Assembly (NCBI GenBank): GCA_021788095.1
Contig: JAJYLB010000002.1
Coordinates: 1 to 64,000 of the forward strand
DNA length: 64,000 nt
Direction: 5' to 3'
Source of the DNA: Acidobacteriota bacterium
Lineage (GTDB): Bacteria > Acidobacteriota > Terriglobia > Acidiferrales > UBA7541
The position numbers and the translations under genes were made by a program. The notes under the pieces are model-generated. The model was not told where the DNA came from, searched no databases, and saw only the letters and a program-made list of their open reading frames with translations. Below are positions 18,328-27,519 of this stretch, piece by piece. Numbering within the stretch: the first letter of the stretch is position 1; every line of letters starts with the position of its first letter.

Positions 18328-18429
18328 TCGATATCTTCGTCGGGCCGAGCTCGGCCCAAACCATCCAAAACACCCCTCGCGTCACCCCGCGATAGGAACG
18401 GGACGCCGGAACTTCCGCCACGGGCAGCG
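18328..18429 (+). repeat. Duplicated fragment of the GH3 3' end
   Basis: Bases 18328-18429 match 14277-14378 with 6 differences by eye. The original covers the last codons and stop of the GH3 gene at 12014-14344 and about 35 bases of its 3' flank. Similarity stops abruptly at 18328, so no more of a GH3 gene is present. The copy lies 4,051 bases downstream in the same orientation. Confidence 0.85.
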
Positions 18430-18460
18430 AAGGGAAGGGGAGTTGTGATAGCCTGCCGTT

Positions 18461-20080
18461 ATGCCAGCGTCGAGAGGTAGGGAGTTGAAAACCTTGCGCG
18501 CTATCGCCCTCGTGACAGTTGCTTTGCCGGTTCTCTGGTGGACAGCCGCAGCCGGGCCTCAAGCTGCCGGACCCGTGGTACGGATTGACTCGGGCCGGGT
18601 CCGCGGCGTGAGGCGCGACGGCATGCTCGTTTTCAAGGGCATTCCCTACGCGCGCCCGCCAGTCGGTCGGCTCCGCTGGCGCCCGCCCCAGCCGGTGAGG
18701 CCGTGGCGAGGGATTCGTTCGGCGACCGCGTTCGGTCATGATTGCATGCAGTTGCCTTCCCCCGGCGACGCGGCCCCGCTGCGAACCGAGCCAAGCGAGG
18801 ATTGCCTCTATGTGAATGTTTGGGCGCCCGCCTCCGGGGCGAGGCGGCCTCTGCCGGTGATGGTATGGATCTACGGCGGAGGGTTTGTAAACGGCGGAAG
18901 CTCGCCCGCCGTGTACGGCGGCGCTGGATTCGCCCGGCGCGGGGTTGTCTTCGTCAGCTTCAATTACCGGCTCGGCCGGTTCGGCTTTTTTGCATTCCCC
19001 GCGCTGCGGCGCGAAGGCGGGCTCCAAGGCAACTACGGTTTCATGGATCAGATCGCGGCTCTGCGCTAGGTGCAACGGAATATCGGCGCTTTTGGCGGCA
19101 ATCCCCGGGAAGTAACGATCTTTGGCGAATCGGCGGGAGGGGCTTCGGTGAACGTGCTGCTCGCCTCGCCGCTCTCGCGCGGGCTCTTCGAGCGCGCCAT
19201 GATCGAATCGGGCGGCGGCCGCAACAACATCCTCCCGTTGGCGCAGCTCCGCCGCGCGGGCCCGCACGGTCAGCGCTCGGCTCAACAGGACGCGGTGGCT
19301 TTCGCCCGCCTCATGGGGATTCAGGGGACGGGCGCGGCGGCCCTCGCCGCCTTGCGCCGCTTGCCCGCGGCAAAGGTTGTCGATGGCCTCAACATGGCCA
19401 GCATGTTCAACTCGCGCGTCTTTGATTCCTATTCCGGGCCGATTCTGGATGGCCGGCTGATTCCCCAGTCCCCCGAGCAGGCGTTCAAGGAAGGCCGCGA
19501 GGCCAAAGTGCCGGTTCTGGTTGGCGCGAACAGCGACGATCTCGGTTTTGTCGCAGCCCGCACGCCGGCCCAACTCTTCCTCCCGTTCGGAAAGCAGGCC
19601 GCTGCGGCACGGGCCGCGTTTTATCCCGGTCGTGCGGGGAATTTCCAGGCAGTTGCCCAGCAGGTGGGACGCGTGGAAGACATGATCGAGCCGGCCCGGT
19701 TCGTCGCGCGCCAGTTCGCGGCGGCTGGTGAGTCGGCTTACGAATATCGCTTTTCCTACGTGGCCGCGAGCCTGCGCAAGCGCCTGCCCGGCGCGCCGCA
19801 CTCTTCCGAGATCCCCTACGTCTTCGACACCGTCCGCATGTCCACGTGGGCCCACTTCGGCCGAGGTATCACGGCCATGGATCTCGAGACGGCTCGCGAG
19901 ATGAACGCCTATTGGCTGAACTTCGCCGAGACAGGAAACCCGAATGGCCCTCGCCTGCCGCACTGGCCGCGGATCACCGCGCACGGCAATCAGCTGATGA
20001 ACTTCACTCGGGAAGGTCCCCGGGCAGAGACCGATCCGTGGAAGGCGCAGCTCGATCTGGTCGAAACCATTCAGCCTTGA
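18461..20080 (+). pseudogene. Type-B carboxylesterase broken by an amber codon
   Basis: Read through one TAG (19067-19069) this is a single 539-codon frame of the carboxylesterase/para-nitrobenzyl esterase family. The N-terminal half has a signal-like segment, GVRRDGMLVFKGIPYARPPVG, EDCLYVNVWAP and the oxyanion-hole IYGGGF. The stop falls in ..QIAALR-stop-VQRNIGAFGGNP, where the family has Trp (TGG). The nucleophile elbow FGESAGG (Ser about codon 223) and the catalytic His in PHSSEIPYVF lie after the stop, so the 202-residue product cannot be catalytic. The downstream part could start at GTG 19070 but would lack the oxyanion hole. Recent pseudogene or sequencing error. Confidence 0.88.
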
Positions 20081-20131
20081 ATTTCCGCGTGACGGCGACC
20101 GGGACACCGGCGGTGTAAAATTCACTTGGCC

Positions 20132-21451
20132 ATGGGGACAAGCGGAAAAGGGCTTGGGCGGTTCTGGATCGGTCGTCGCTTGCCCGCCAGAACCGCGGAG
20201 TGCCCGCTGGCCATGCTGCGAACGACAGGGCGAGCCTTGAGGGGCTGTCTCGCGCTGGCACTCGCCCTTCTCGGCGGGAGCGCCCAGCGGGCTCGCGGTT
20301 GTACCGCACTCGGCCTCGGCGGCCACAGGGCGGCAGGGGTGGCGCAGTCCGCCTCCCAAACGGCCCCGCCGGCTCCCAACCCCCAGGAACTCTTCGAGCA
20401 GGCCCGGAAAGCCCAGGAAAGCGGCGATAATGCGCTTGCGGTTCGCAAGTACCTACAGTTGGTCGGTCTGCATCCGGAGGTGGTTGCCGCGCACGCCAAT
20501 CTGGCTGCTGCGCTCGTTGCGCTGGGGCGGTATGACGACGCCATCCTGCAATATCACATCGCCCTCGTCGAGGCGCCGGGAGATCCTGCACTTCGCCTGA
20601 ATTTGGGCCTTACCTATTACAAGAAGGGGGATTTCGCCGGCGCGGCTGCCCAGTTCGCCTCATTGAATCGGGAGCAGCCCGGCGATATCCGTGTGGCAAC
20701 GCTGCTGAGCGATTGCGAGCTACAACTGGGCCTGGTCGGCCAAGCCCTCGCGCTTCTCGAGCCGTTGGAGAAAGCCCACGCCGACAACTTGGCTCTCGAG
20801 TGGGCGCTTGGCACGGCGCTGATCCGTGCCGGGCAAACGAAGGAAGGTCTCGAGCGAGTGCAGAAGGTGGCTGATCTGGGACATAACGCCGACGCGTACC
20901 AGCTGGCGGCCGACCTCTACCTGGGCCTCACCTACTTCGGGAAAGCTCGGCGCGACGCGGAGGCGGTGATTCGGCTCAACCCGAAGATGCCCAAAGCCTA
21001 CGTCGTGCTCGGCATGATCGATGACTACGCGGGAGACGAGAAAGGCGCGGTGGAAGAATACGAAAAAGCTTTACAGCTTGACCCCAAGGACCTTCAAGCC
21101 AAGCTCCAGCTCGCGAACGCGCTTTTCACGGAGCGGAAGCTGGACGAGGCGGAGCGGCAGGCCAACGGCGTGCTCGCTCTCGCTCCGAATTCGGTCGGAG
21201 CGCTCTACGTGCTGGCCCAGATTGAACGCGTCCAGGGAAATCTATCGGCGGCACTCGAGAACTTGCAAACGGTCGAACGACAGGATCCTAAATGGCTCGA
21301 GCCGCACGTTGCGTTGGTGACGATTTACTATCGCCTGAACCGCCCGGCCGATGGCGCTCGGGAAAGAGACATCGTGGATCAGCTCCGCGCCCAGGAACGA
21401 AGGCGCCGCGACCAGACTCACGTTATCAGTCCGCAGGTTCATCCACAGTAA
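20132..21451 (+). CDS. Secreted tetratricopeptide-repeat protein
   Basis: A protein of about 439 residues with a Leu/Ala-rich signal segment (ALRGCLALALALLGGSAQ) and about ten TPR helix pairs from residue 90 on (for example HANLAAALVALGRYDDAILQYHIAL and VVLGMIDDYAGDEKGAVEEYEKALQLDP). It probably acts as a protein-interaction scaffold in the envelope. The start is uncertain: ATG 20132 is given, but ATG 20213 would put the signal peptide at the N-terminus. Its 3' end overlaps the convergent CRTAC1 gene by 26 bases. TPR and CRTAC1 proteins often sit together in Acidobacteriota. Confidence 0.88.
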   Translation: MGTSGKGLGRFWIGRRLPARTAECPLAMLRTTGRALRGCLALALALLGGSAQRARGCTALGLGGHRAAGVAQSASQTAPPAPNPQELFEQARKAQESGDNALAVRKYLQLVGLHPEVVAAHANLAAALVALGRYDDAILQYHIALVEAPGDPALRLNLGLTYYKKGDFAGAAAQFASLNREQPGDIRVATLLSDCELQLGLVGQALALLEPLEKAHADNLALEWALGTALIRAGQTKEGLERVQKVADLGHNADAYQLAADLYLGLTYFGKARRDAEAVIRLNPKMPKAYVVLGMIDDYAGDEKGAVEEYEKALQLDPKDLQAKLQLANALFTERKLDEAERQANGVLALAPNSVGALYVLAQIERVQGNLSAALENLQTVERQDPKWLEPHVALVTIYYRLNRPADGARERDIVDQLRAQERRRRDQTHVISPQVHPQ

Positions 21452-23150
21452 GCACGCGATCGCCGGAAACGTTCCGCAACGTTTGCACGATGCCCGACGG
21501 CCAGCGAACCTCGACCAGATCGGCCCTCTTCTCCTCACCCAGACCGAAATGCACGGGGCCGTGGCTGGAGGAGGCGTAGCCAACGCTCGTGGTCATGTGA
21601 TTCCATTGCGCGCCCTTCTTCGTGACCACCTTGACTACGGCGCCAATGCCGTCGCGATTGCTTTTCTTGCCTTCGAGTGCAAGTCCGAGCCAATGGCCTG
21701 AGGGCTCGGTCCGGTTCATCCATAGCTCGGCCGGGGCCTGCAGCGCCCCGACCACCACGTCGATCCTGCCGTCCCCGTCGAAATCGCCAAAGGCGCAGCC
21801 ACGATGGCGGGCGGGCGGAGCGGCGGTGAATCCGGCTTCCGCGGTCAGCGCCTGCCATTTCCCGCTCGGGCCGAGGTTGCGGAAGACGGAATTGTGTTGG
21901 TCGACCTCCATTCCCGGTTTCGGAACCACTTCGACGTGCCCCCGGCTGACGAACAGGTCTTTCCAGCCGTCGTTGTCGAAGTCGTAGAGTCCCGGACCGT
22001 ACCCGCCCATGTCCCAGCTCAGCCTCCGCATGCCGCTTGAATCCGTGATCTCCTCGAAGCCCTTTCCCCGATCGTTGCGCCAGATCGGGAACGTCTGATG
22101 ATTGAGCGCCACGGTAACGACGTCGGGAAAGCCGTCGTTGTTGATGTCCCGGAAATCGACGCCCATTCCGGAAATGAAGTTGCCGTCCTCGACCAGTCCC
22201 ACGCCCTCCTGGAGCCCCACCTCTTCGAACTTGTGGCCGGTATTGTGAAACAGGAAGTTGTAATAGGAGTCGTTGGTGACGAAGAAGTCCGGGCGGCCGT
22301 CCCGGTCGTAATCGGCCATCCCCACGCCCATGGCCTTGCCCACGTGAGCCCGAATTCCCCAGGCCTCCGAAACATCCTCGAAGGTTCCGTCACCCTTGTT
22401 CAGAAACAACTGACTGGGTGAACCTTTATAGAAGTTCGGGCTGCAGTAATCGTAGCGGCCGGGGAATCCGCACAGATGCTCGTGCGCGTAATCCCATTGC
22501 AGGTAGTTCGCCATGAACAAATCCAGTAACCCGTCGTTATTCACGTCCACCCAGACCGCCGCCACGCACCACAGGGGCCCATACTCGGGGTCGTCCCAGC
22601 CGGCCAGCCCGGCCTTCTTCGTCACATCGGTAAAGGTTCCGTCTCCGTTGTTGTGGTAAAGCGCGCGGCCGTGGACGCCGGTGACGAAAAGGTCCGGGAA
22701 CCCGTCGTTGTCGTAATCGCCTACCGCGGCGCCGTTGTCGTAGCCCGCGCCGGCCAGGCCGGCCCGCTCCGTGACATCGGTGAACGCCCCGTGGCCGTCG
22801 TTGCGAAACAACCGGTTCGAGAATTTCGGCGCGTCTTTCTTCAGCGTGGCGATATTCGCGCCGTTGGTGAAGAAGATATCCGGCCGGCCGTCCCGGTTGT
22901 AGTCAAAGACGGCACAACCGCCGATCATGGTGGCGGGAGTGTGTGGATGGTCGGGCGTTTCGCCCGTCTCCACGCGGAACGGCAGAGACTGCAACTTGAA
23001 TTGGATGGGCGAGGGGGGCGCGGCGGACTTGGGAATCCTAAGGGAGGGAAAAGCCAGGGGCAGCAGCGACCCGCCCAGGGCTCGGAGCGCTTCGCGCCGT
23101 GTCAGGCCGCTGGGCATTTTCCAGACAGGACGCGATAAGCGCCGGCGCAT
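21426..23150 (-). CDS. CRTAC1-family FG-GAP/VCBS repeat protein with ASPIC/UnbV domain
   Basis: A protein of about 574 residues. The N-terminal LTRREALRALGGSLLPLAF is a twin-arginine-like export signal. Integrin-type FG-GAP/VCBS repeats with calcium-loop patterns follow (DYNRDGRPDIFFTN, DYDNDGFPDLFVTG, DVNNDGLLDLF, DYDRDGRPDFF, DFDGDGRIDVVVG). The C-terminus (HFGLGEEKRADLVEVRWPSGIVQTL) is the ASPIC/UnbV domain. Extracellular; function unknown. An in-frame ATG at 23201 lies inside the receptor gene's terminator hairpin and was rejected; 23117 is another possible start. Confidence 0.9.
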   Translation of the reverse strand: MRRRLSRPVWKMPSGLTRREALRALGGSLLPLAFPSLRIPKSAAPPSPIQFKLQSLPFRVETGETPDHPHTPATMIGGCAVFDYNRDGRPDIFFTNGANIATLKKDAPKFSNRLFRNDGHGAFTDVTERAGLAGAGYDNGAAVGDYDNDGFPDLFVTGVHGRALYHNNGDGTFTDVTKKAGLAGWDDPEYGPLWCVAAVWVDVNNDGLLDLFMANYLQWDYAHEHLCGFPGRYDYCSPNFYKGSPSQLFLNKGDGTFEDVSEAWGIRAHVGKAMGVGMADYDRDGRPDFFVTNDSYYNFLFHNTGHKFEEVGLQEGVGLVEDGNFISGMGVDFRDINNDGFPDVVTVALNHQTFPIWRNDRGKGFEEITDSSGMRRLSWDMGGYGPGLYDFDNDGWKDLFVSRGHVEVVPKPGMEVDQHNSVFRNLGPSGKWQALTAEAGFTAAPPARHRGCAFGDFDGDGRIDVVVGALQAPAELWMNRTEPSGHWLGLALEGKKSNRDGIGAVVKVVTKKGAQWNHMTTSVGYASSSHGPVHFGLGEEKRADLVEVRWPSGIVQTLRNVSGDRVLTVDEPAD

Positions 23151-23179
23151 CGGAACCCCATTTTCGCACAGGCCGAAAG

Positions 23180-23209
23180 AAAAGGGGATGGAATCGGCCA
23201 TCCCCTTTT
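23180..23209 (-). terminator. Intrinsic terminator of the TonB receptor gene
   Basis: A perfect 12-bp stem AAAAGGGGATGG / CCATCCCCTTTT with a 6-base loop lies 26 bases past the receptor's stop codon. On the minus strand the stem ends in TTTTCTTT, a usable U-tract. The A-run on the other side could make it bidirectional. Confidence 0.7.
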
Positions 23210-23234
23210 GTCCGGTCCCGGCTGTCGAGCCAGG

Positions 23235-26200
23235 TCAGAAGATGTACTTGAGAGCGATTTCTACCGTGCGGTTCCCCACTTTGTACTTGGGCTTGCCGGT
23301 TGTGTTCGCATTCGTGTTGAAGCCGCCTGGCTGTGTGAATACCAGGTTGACATCGTTTCCCAAGTTGAATTGCGGGTTCGGGTGGTTCAGGAAGTTGAAG
23401 GCCGTGAATCGGAACTGGATGCTCTGGCCTTCCCGGCCCGGCAGCTTGAAATTCTTGTAAATGCCAAGATCGCTGTCGAAAAAGCCGGGCGCGTCGATGG
23501 TGGGCCAGCTGAGCGAGCCGTTTACGCCGCGCTGATTGGGCGATTGGAAGCAGTTCGGGTTGAAATACTGGCCCGAGTGCAAACCCTTCGCAGGATTGCA
23601 CACCAGGTAGGGCTCGAGCACGATACCGTCGGTGCCCAGTATCGCCTGGTTGCTCGTCCCGCCTGGATAGGATGCGAACAGGGTCCCGTTCGTCAAAGGC
23701 TGGAGCGGCACCCCTGTCTGGTACTGAGTTATGCCGGAAATTTGCCAGCCGTTCGCAACCTGCTCCAGGAAGGCTTCGTGGCGAATGGGACTGGGCAAGT
23801 GGATCACGTAGGCCGCGTTAAACACCTGGCCGCGGTTGTAAGCCAGCGTGCCGTAGTTGCACTTGAGGCAAAACGCATCGAGCGAGGCGCCGGCGCCCTG
23901 CCCGTTATCGTTGTTGCCGTCCCGGATTCCCAAGACGTGACTCCAGGTGTAGTTTAGGTTCACGACGAACGGCCCGCTCTGCTTCATCCATTGCAGGACC
24001 ATACCGTTGTAATTCGAGTAGCTGCCATGCTGAAAGACGTACAGGCCGCTGTAACCGTAAGGCCTGAAGTCCGGCATGGCGCTCGATGGCGGGCCGCCGG
24101 TAACGCAGGTCGTGCTTGCCGTGCCCTGGCAGAAGTAGGTGATTCCGGTCACCGGGTCGGGCTTGAACAGGTTTCCCACCGGAACGAAGTTGATGTTGTC
24201 TATGGCCACGCCGCCGTTGGCGTTGGCAGGGAGCAGCAAGTCCCGGCTGCGATTGCCGGTGTATTGGATCTCAAACAGCGAGTTCCAAGGCCCCTTCTGG
24301 TCGACGATCACGTCCCAGTCCTGGGTGTAAGGCGCCTTGTTGTCGCCGGCCAGCATGCCGGCCACAGTGTCCGTATTCCTCGCGGCGGCGCCCGCCGGAG
24401 TGCAAGTGCTCAGACTGGACAGGGACAGGAAGTTGCAATTGCTGCTAAAGCTCTTCAGGCCCAGGGGAGCATCCAGCATCCCGTTCTCGGTTACGTCGTT
24501 GTACGCCACGTTGAAGCGGTAAATACCGAACCCGCCGCGCAGCACCGTTCGGCCGTTCCCGAAGATATCCCATGCGACTCCCACGCGGGGATCGGGATAG
24601 AAGCTGTGGGTGGCCCAGCCGGAAAGCGGGACGCTGCTGTCGATCCCGTGCCACACCATGCCGGTCAGAAACACATTGCTGGTGGGGGCGTAGGGCTGAA
24701 TGGAATTCTTGGGATCCCACACCATGATGCCCTGGTTCTCGTTGGCAGGGAACCACTGACCCTCCCGCGAGAACCGAATGCCGTAATCAACCGTTACCCG
24801 CGGGCGGACTTGCCAGGAGTCCTGCACGTAGAAGTCATATTCGTTGTAGCGAACGTTGTCGGTGAAGTTTTCACTGGCCATGCCGAACGATTGCGCGTGG
24901 CCGAGCAGCATGTCGGCGTAGATGTTGTTGGTGGAGTAATATCCCCAGGTATCGAATTCCCACTGGCCGACCGTTCCGCCGCCGCAGCAAGCGCCTTCCG
25001 TCTGTACGTTCGCATACCGTGCCCAGAAGAATCCCGTCTTCAAGGTATGGGTGCCTTTCACCCACGTGAGGTCGTCGGAGAAGTCGGGCGTGTAGCTGTC
25101 CTTGCCGGCATACTTACCGTCCCACGTTGGCGTGCTGCCGAAAGAGGAAGCGTTCAATCCCGCCGCGGATGTCGCGCTGGCGGCGTTCCCCCCGCCCCCC
25201 TGCTCGCAGCACCAACTGACGATGTCTGGCACCTGCGGCACGGACTGGGCAAAGGGCGTCTTTACGTTATAGCCATAGGTGGCCGGGTTCGCCGCCGTGG
25301 GGTTCTTCAACGACACGGGGTTGATGAAGTAGGCGTAGCCGAATGTCGCTTGGTTGATCAACGTGGGGCTGAAGGTCGTGGTGGCGCCAAAAGAGTACTC
25401 GTGGTCAAGTTGGGCGGCCGGCGTCTGCGAAGGATACGGGACCGCGTTGGGAGCCCACCACCACAAGCCCAGGTTGTTGATGTCCGTCTCGGTCTGCCGA
25501 GTGAAGCTCGCGTACGCCTTGATCTTCGACGTAACGTTGAAGTCGCCGCGAATATTCATCTCGTTGCTGCTCACAGGAGTGCTATCGAGATATTGCGCGT
25601 TGTAACCCCCGGTCGTGCCCGGGTCAACCCGCTTGAGCCCCGGCGCACCGGCCAGCAGTTTCATCAAGATCTGGCCGTTCGCGTCGATCAGGCTCGGTTC
25701 GTTCGTAGGACAGGCCATCGTCGCCGGCCCGCAGAATTTGCTGCCCGAGACCGGCAGGGGGCTGCCGGCCTGGACCGAAGCGGCGTATGCGGCTGGCGAA
25801 ATGGGACTCCCGTTCGGGTCGTACAGCGTGACTTGGCCGTTGCTTACGGCGCTCTGGCAAAAAGTATTGTAGTTCCAAAAGCCGCTCACGTCGGCGCAGG
25901 GCACCGTGCCCGAACTGGCAAACTTCTTGTAAGGCGCCAGCGACCCCTGGGTGAAGTCGCCTTGCATCATGGCCGGCGTCGGCACGAAGTAACTGTGGAG
26001 CGTGCCCACCGGCTCCTGCTTCAGGTGTTCGAAACCGAAGAAGAAGAACGCCCGGTGATGACTCTTGTTGAAATTCGTGAACGGGAGGATGATGGGACCG
26101 CCGATGTTCCCGCCCGGATACCAGTAGTGGTCGATGGGCTTCGCGATTCCCTTGGCGTTGAAGTACGCGTTATTCGAGTTCAGGCTCCCATTCCGCGTAT

Positions 26201-27002
26201 AGGTGTAGAGTTCGCCGTGGAAGTCCGACGTGCCGCTCTTGCCCACGGAATTGAAAGTCACCGGGCCGTGCGCGTACTCCGCGTCGAAGGCGGCATTCTT
26301 GATCTTGACTTCCTGGGTCATGTCCTGATTGACGTTGGCGATTTGCGTGCCTTGGTTCCCGGCATCGGTAATCACCGAGCCGTTCATGACCAACTGCATC
26401 GACCCGTTCGGCTGGGTGCCATTCGAAGCGAAGGCTCCAATCGGGCCGTTGTTGATCTGCGTCAGCGCGCTGCTCCATTCCGTATTGTTCAGGCCGCTAT
26501 TGATCGCCATCCCCGGCATCAGCTTGACGAGTTCGGCCGCATCGCGGCCCTGCACGGCCAACTGGCTCACCATGATGTTGTTCAGCGTAGTGCTGCTGGT
26601 TCCCGTGGCGATGGGCACGGGCAGCGTGGTCGCCGAAACGGTGACTACTTGGGCGATGGCGCCCACCTGCATCTTGATGGCGGGAATCGCGCGGGTTTCG
26701 CTTAGCTCCAGCACGATGCCTGTCATCTGCCATTGTTCGAAACCCTTGGCCGTGACGGTCACCGTGTAGGTGCTGGGGACAAGCCCGGTGTAGTAAAACT
26801 GGCCTGCGCGGTTCGTGGTGGCGGTCTCCGTGGCGTTGGTCTTTTCGTTCGTAAGCACCACCTTCGCGCCGGGAACCACCGCGCCGCTCGGGTCCGTCAC
26901 CCTGCCGCTCAGGTTGCTCGTGGTGGTCTGCCCGACGGCCGGCCGCCACACCAGCAGCAGAAGGGCGGCCAAAGCCGCCAGGGATGCGGCCGCCCGCCTC
27001 AT
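23235..27002 (-). CDS. TonB-dependent receptor with N-terminal carboxypeptidase-like domain
   Basis: A 1,255-residue outer-membrane receptor of the Oar-like type common in Acidobacteriota. A signal peptide (residues 1-25) precedes a CarboxypepD_reg-like domain (LSGRVTDPSGAVVPGAKVVLTN through YTVTVTAKGF, residues about 30-110). Then come the plug (LNNIMVSQLAVQGRDAAELVKLMPG, SVGKSGTSDFHGELYTYTRNGSLNS) and a long beta-barrel ending in KVGNRTVEIALKYIF, with a terminal aromatic residue. ATG 27002 has GGGAGGAG 6 bases upstream; the frame continues upstream but without a signal-like start. It is divergent from a XylR-type regulator, which suggests uptake of xylan-derived oligosaccharides. No SusD partner is present. 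Confidence 0.92.
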   Translation of the reverse strand: MRRAAASLAALAALLLLVWRPAVGQTTTSNLSGRVTDPSGAVVPGAKVVLTNEKTNATETATTNRAGQFYYTGLVPSTYTVTVTAKGFEQWQMTGIVLELSETRAIPAIKMQVGAIAQVVTVSATTLPVPIATGTSSTTLNNIMVSQLAVQGRDAAELVKLMPGMAINSGLNNTEWSSALTQINNGPIGAFASNGTQPNGSMQLVMNGSVITDAGNQGTQIANVNQDMTQEVKIKNAAFDAEYAHGPVTFNSVGKSGTSDFHGELYTYTRNGSLNSNNAYFNAKGIAKPIDHYWYPGGNIGGPIILPFTNFNKSHHRAFFFFGFEHLKQEPVGTLHSYFVPTPAMMQGDFTQGSLAPYKKFASSGTVPCADVSGFWNYNTFCQSAVSNGQVTLYDPNGSPISPAAYAASVQAGSPLPVSGSKFCGPATMACPTNEPSLIDANGQILMKLLAGAPGLKRVDPGTTGGYNAQYLDSTPVSSNEMNIRGDFNVTSKIKAYASFTRQTETDINNLGLWWWAPNAVPYPSQTPAAQLDHEYSFGATTTFSPTLINQATFGYAYFINPVSLKNPTAANPATYGYNVKTPFAQSVPQVPDIVSWCCEQGGGGNAASATSAAGLNASSFGSTPTWDGKYAGKDSYTPDFSDDLTWVKGTHTLKTGFFWARYANVQTEGACCGGGTVGQWEFDTWGYYSTNNIYADMLLGHAQSFGMASENFTDNVRYNEYDFYVQDSWQVRPRVTVDYGIRFSREGQWFPANENQGIMVWDPKNSIQPYAPTSNVFLTGMVWHGIDSSVPLSGWATHSFYPDPRVGVAWDIFGNGRTVLRGGFGIYRFNVAYNDVTENGMLDAPLGLKSFSSNCNFLSLSSLSTCTPAGAAARNTDTVAGMLAGDNKAPYTQDWDVIVDQKGPWNSLFEIQYTGNRSRDLLLPANANGGVAIDNINFVPVGNLFKPDPVTGITYFCQGTASTTCVTGGPPSSAMPDFRPYGYSGLYVFQHGSYSNYNGMVLQWMKQSGPFVVNLNYTWSHVLGIRDGNNDNGQGAGASLDAFCLKCNYGTLAYNRGQVFNAAYVIHLPSPIRHEAFLEQVANGWQISGITQYQTGVPLQPLTNGTLFASYPGGTSNQAILGTDGIVLEPYLVCNPAKGLHSGQYFNPNCFQSPNQRGVNGSLSWPTIDAPGFFDSDLGIYKNFKLPGREGQSIQFRFTAFNFLNHPNPQFNLGNDVNLVFTQPGGFNTNANTTGKPKYKVGNRTVEIALKYIF

Positions 27003-27519
27003 CGCCGCTCCTCCCGCGTGTCTACAACTGCCCGTGTCAGCCGACAAAGGTTGAACTGCGTACGCTGTCCAGAAAACTCTTCGAGCCATGAAACCCTCCA
27101 GGCTATGAGGCTTTGACGTGGACCGCCCTCCGAGGCTGCCGATTCTCAGGCGTACGGCTCGGTCAACTCGGCCCGTTAGCGCTTGCCGAGTCTCTCCGCG
27201 CGCTTACGCTAACTACCTTGGTCCTAGGTACAAGAGCCAGACGCCGCCGAAGCACAACTGCCCCTGCCCACATGTGCCGGCCCGCCGGCGCTTCTGCTTC
27301 TGACGCCGCGGGCGGATCTGAAATTCGCGTCTCCCGCATTCAAATTCAAGGTTCGAACTTTGTCAATCACTAGCTTGCGCAATCTGATGCCCAATTTGCG
27401 TCATCGACGAAACGCCACTTCCCCTTGCAAAATCGCGCTTGAAAAGAAACCGCGCTGGGATTAGAACTGTCTTCGATTGCGACTTTGCGCAAAGCTTAGC
27501 CTCGGCGAGGGAAGAACCC
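27003..27519. other. Divergent regulatory region between receptor and XylR genes
   Basis: No gene is seen in these 517 bases. About 27310-27470 is AT-richer than its surroundings and holds the TTGCG direct repeats listed separately. TTAGCG..CGCTAA (27176-27216) is a widely spaced inverted repeat. Promoters for both genes must lie here, but no strong -35/-10 pair was recognised. Confidence 0.5.
27375..27403. promoter_or_regulatory. Candidate AraC-type operator, 21-bp spaced direct repeat
   Basis: TTGCGCA (27375-27381) and TTGCGTCA (27396-27403) are direct repeats with starts 21 bp apart, two helical turns, which is the geometry of AraC-family half-sites. They lie between the receptor and XylR genes in an AT-richer segment. 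Binding by the adjacent regulator is inferred. Confidence 0.4.

Noticed and set aside
16540-20080. Prophage or genomic island
   Set aside because: Only one degenerate transposase and scars are present; no integrase, attachment site or phage structural gene was found.
17339-20359. 1,006-codon minus-strand frame
   Set aside because: Antisense across NmrA and the esterase pseudogene; no domain features, shadow of the opposite frames.
23151-23201. Extended N-terminus of the CRTAC1 protein from ATG 23201
   Set aside because: The ATG lies in the stem of the receptor's terminator hairpin and the extra residues precede the export signal.
23991-26705. 904-codon plus-strand frame
   Set aside because: Antisense to the TonB receptor; His/Arg/Val-rich shadow translation without motifs.
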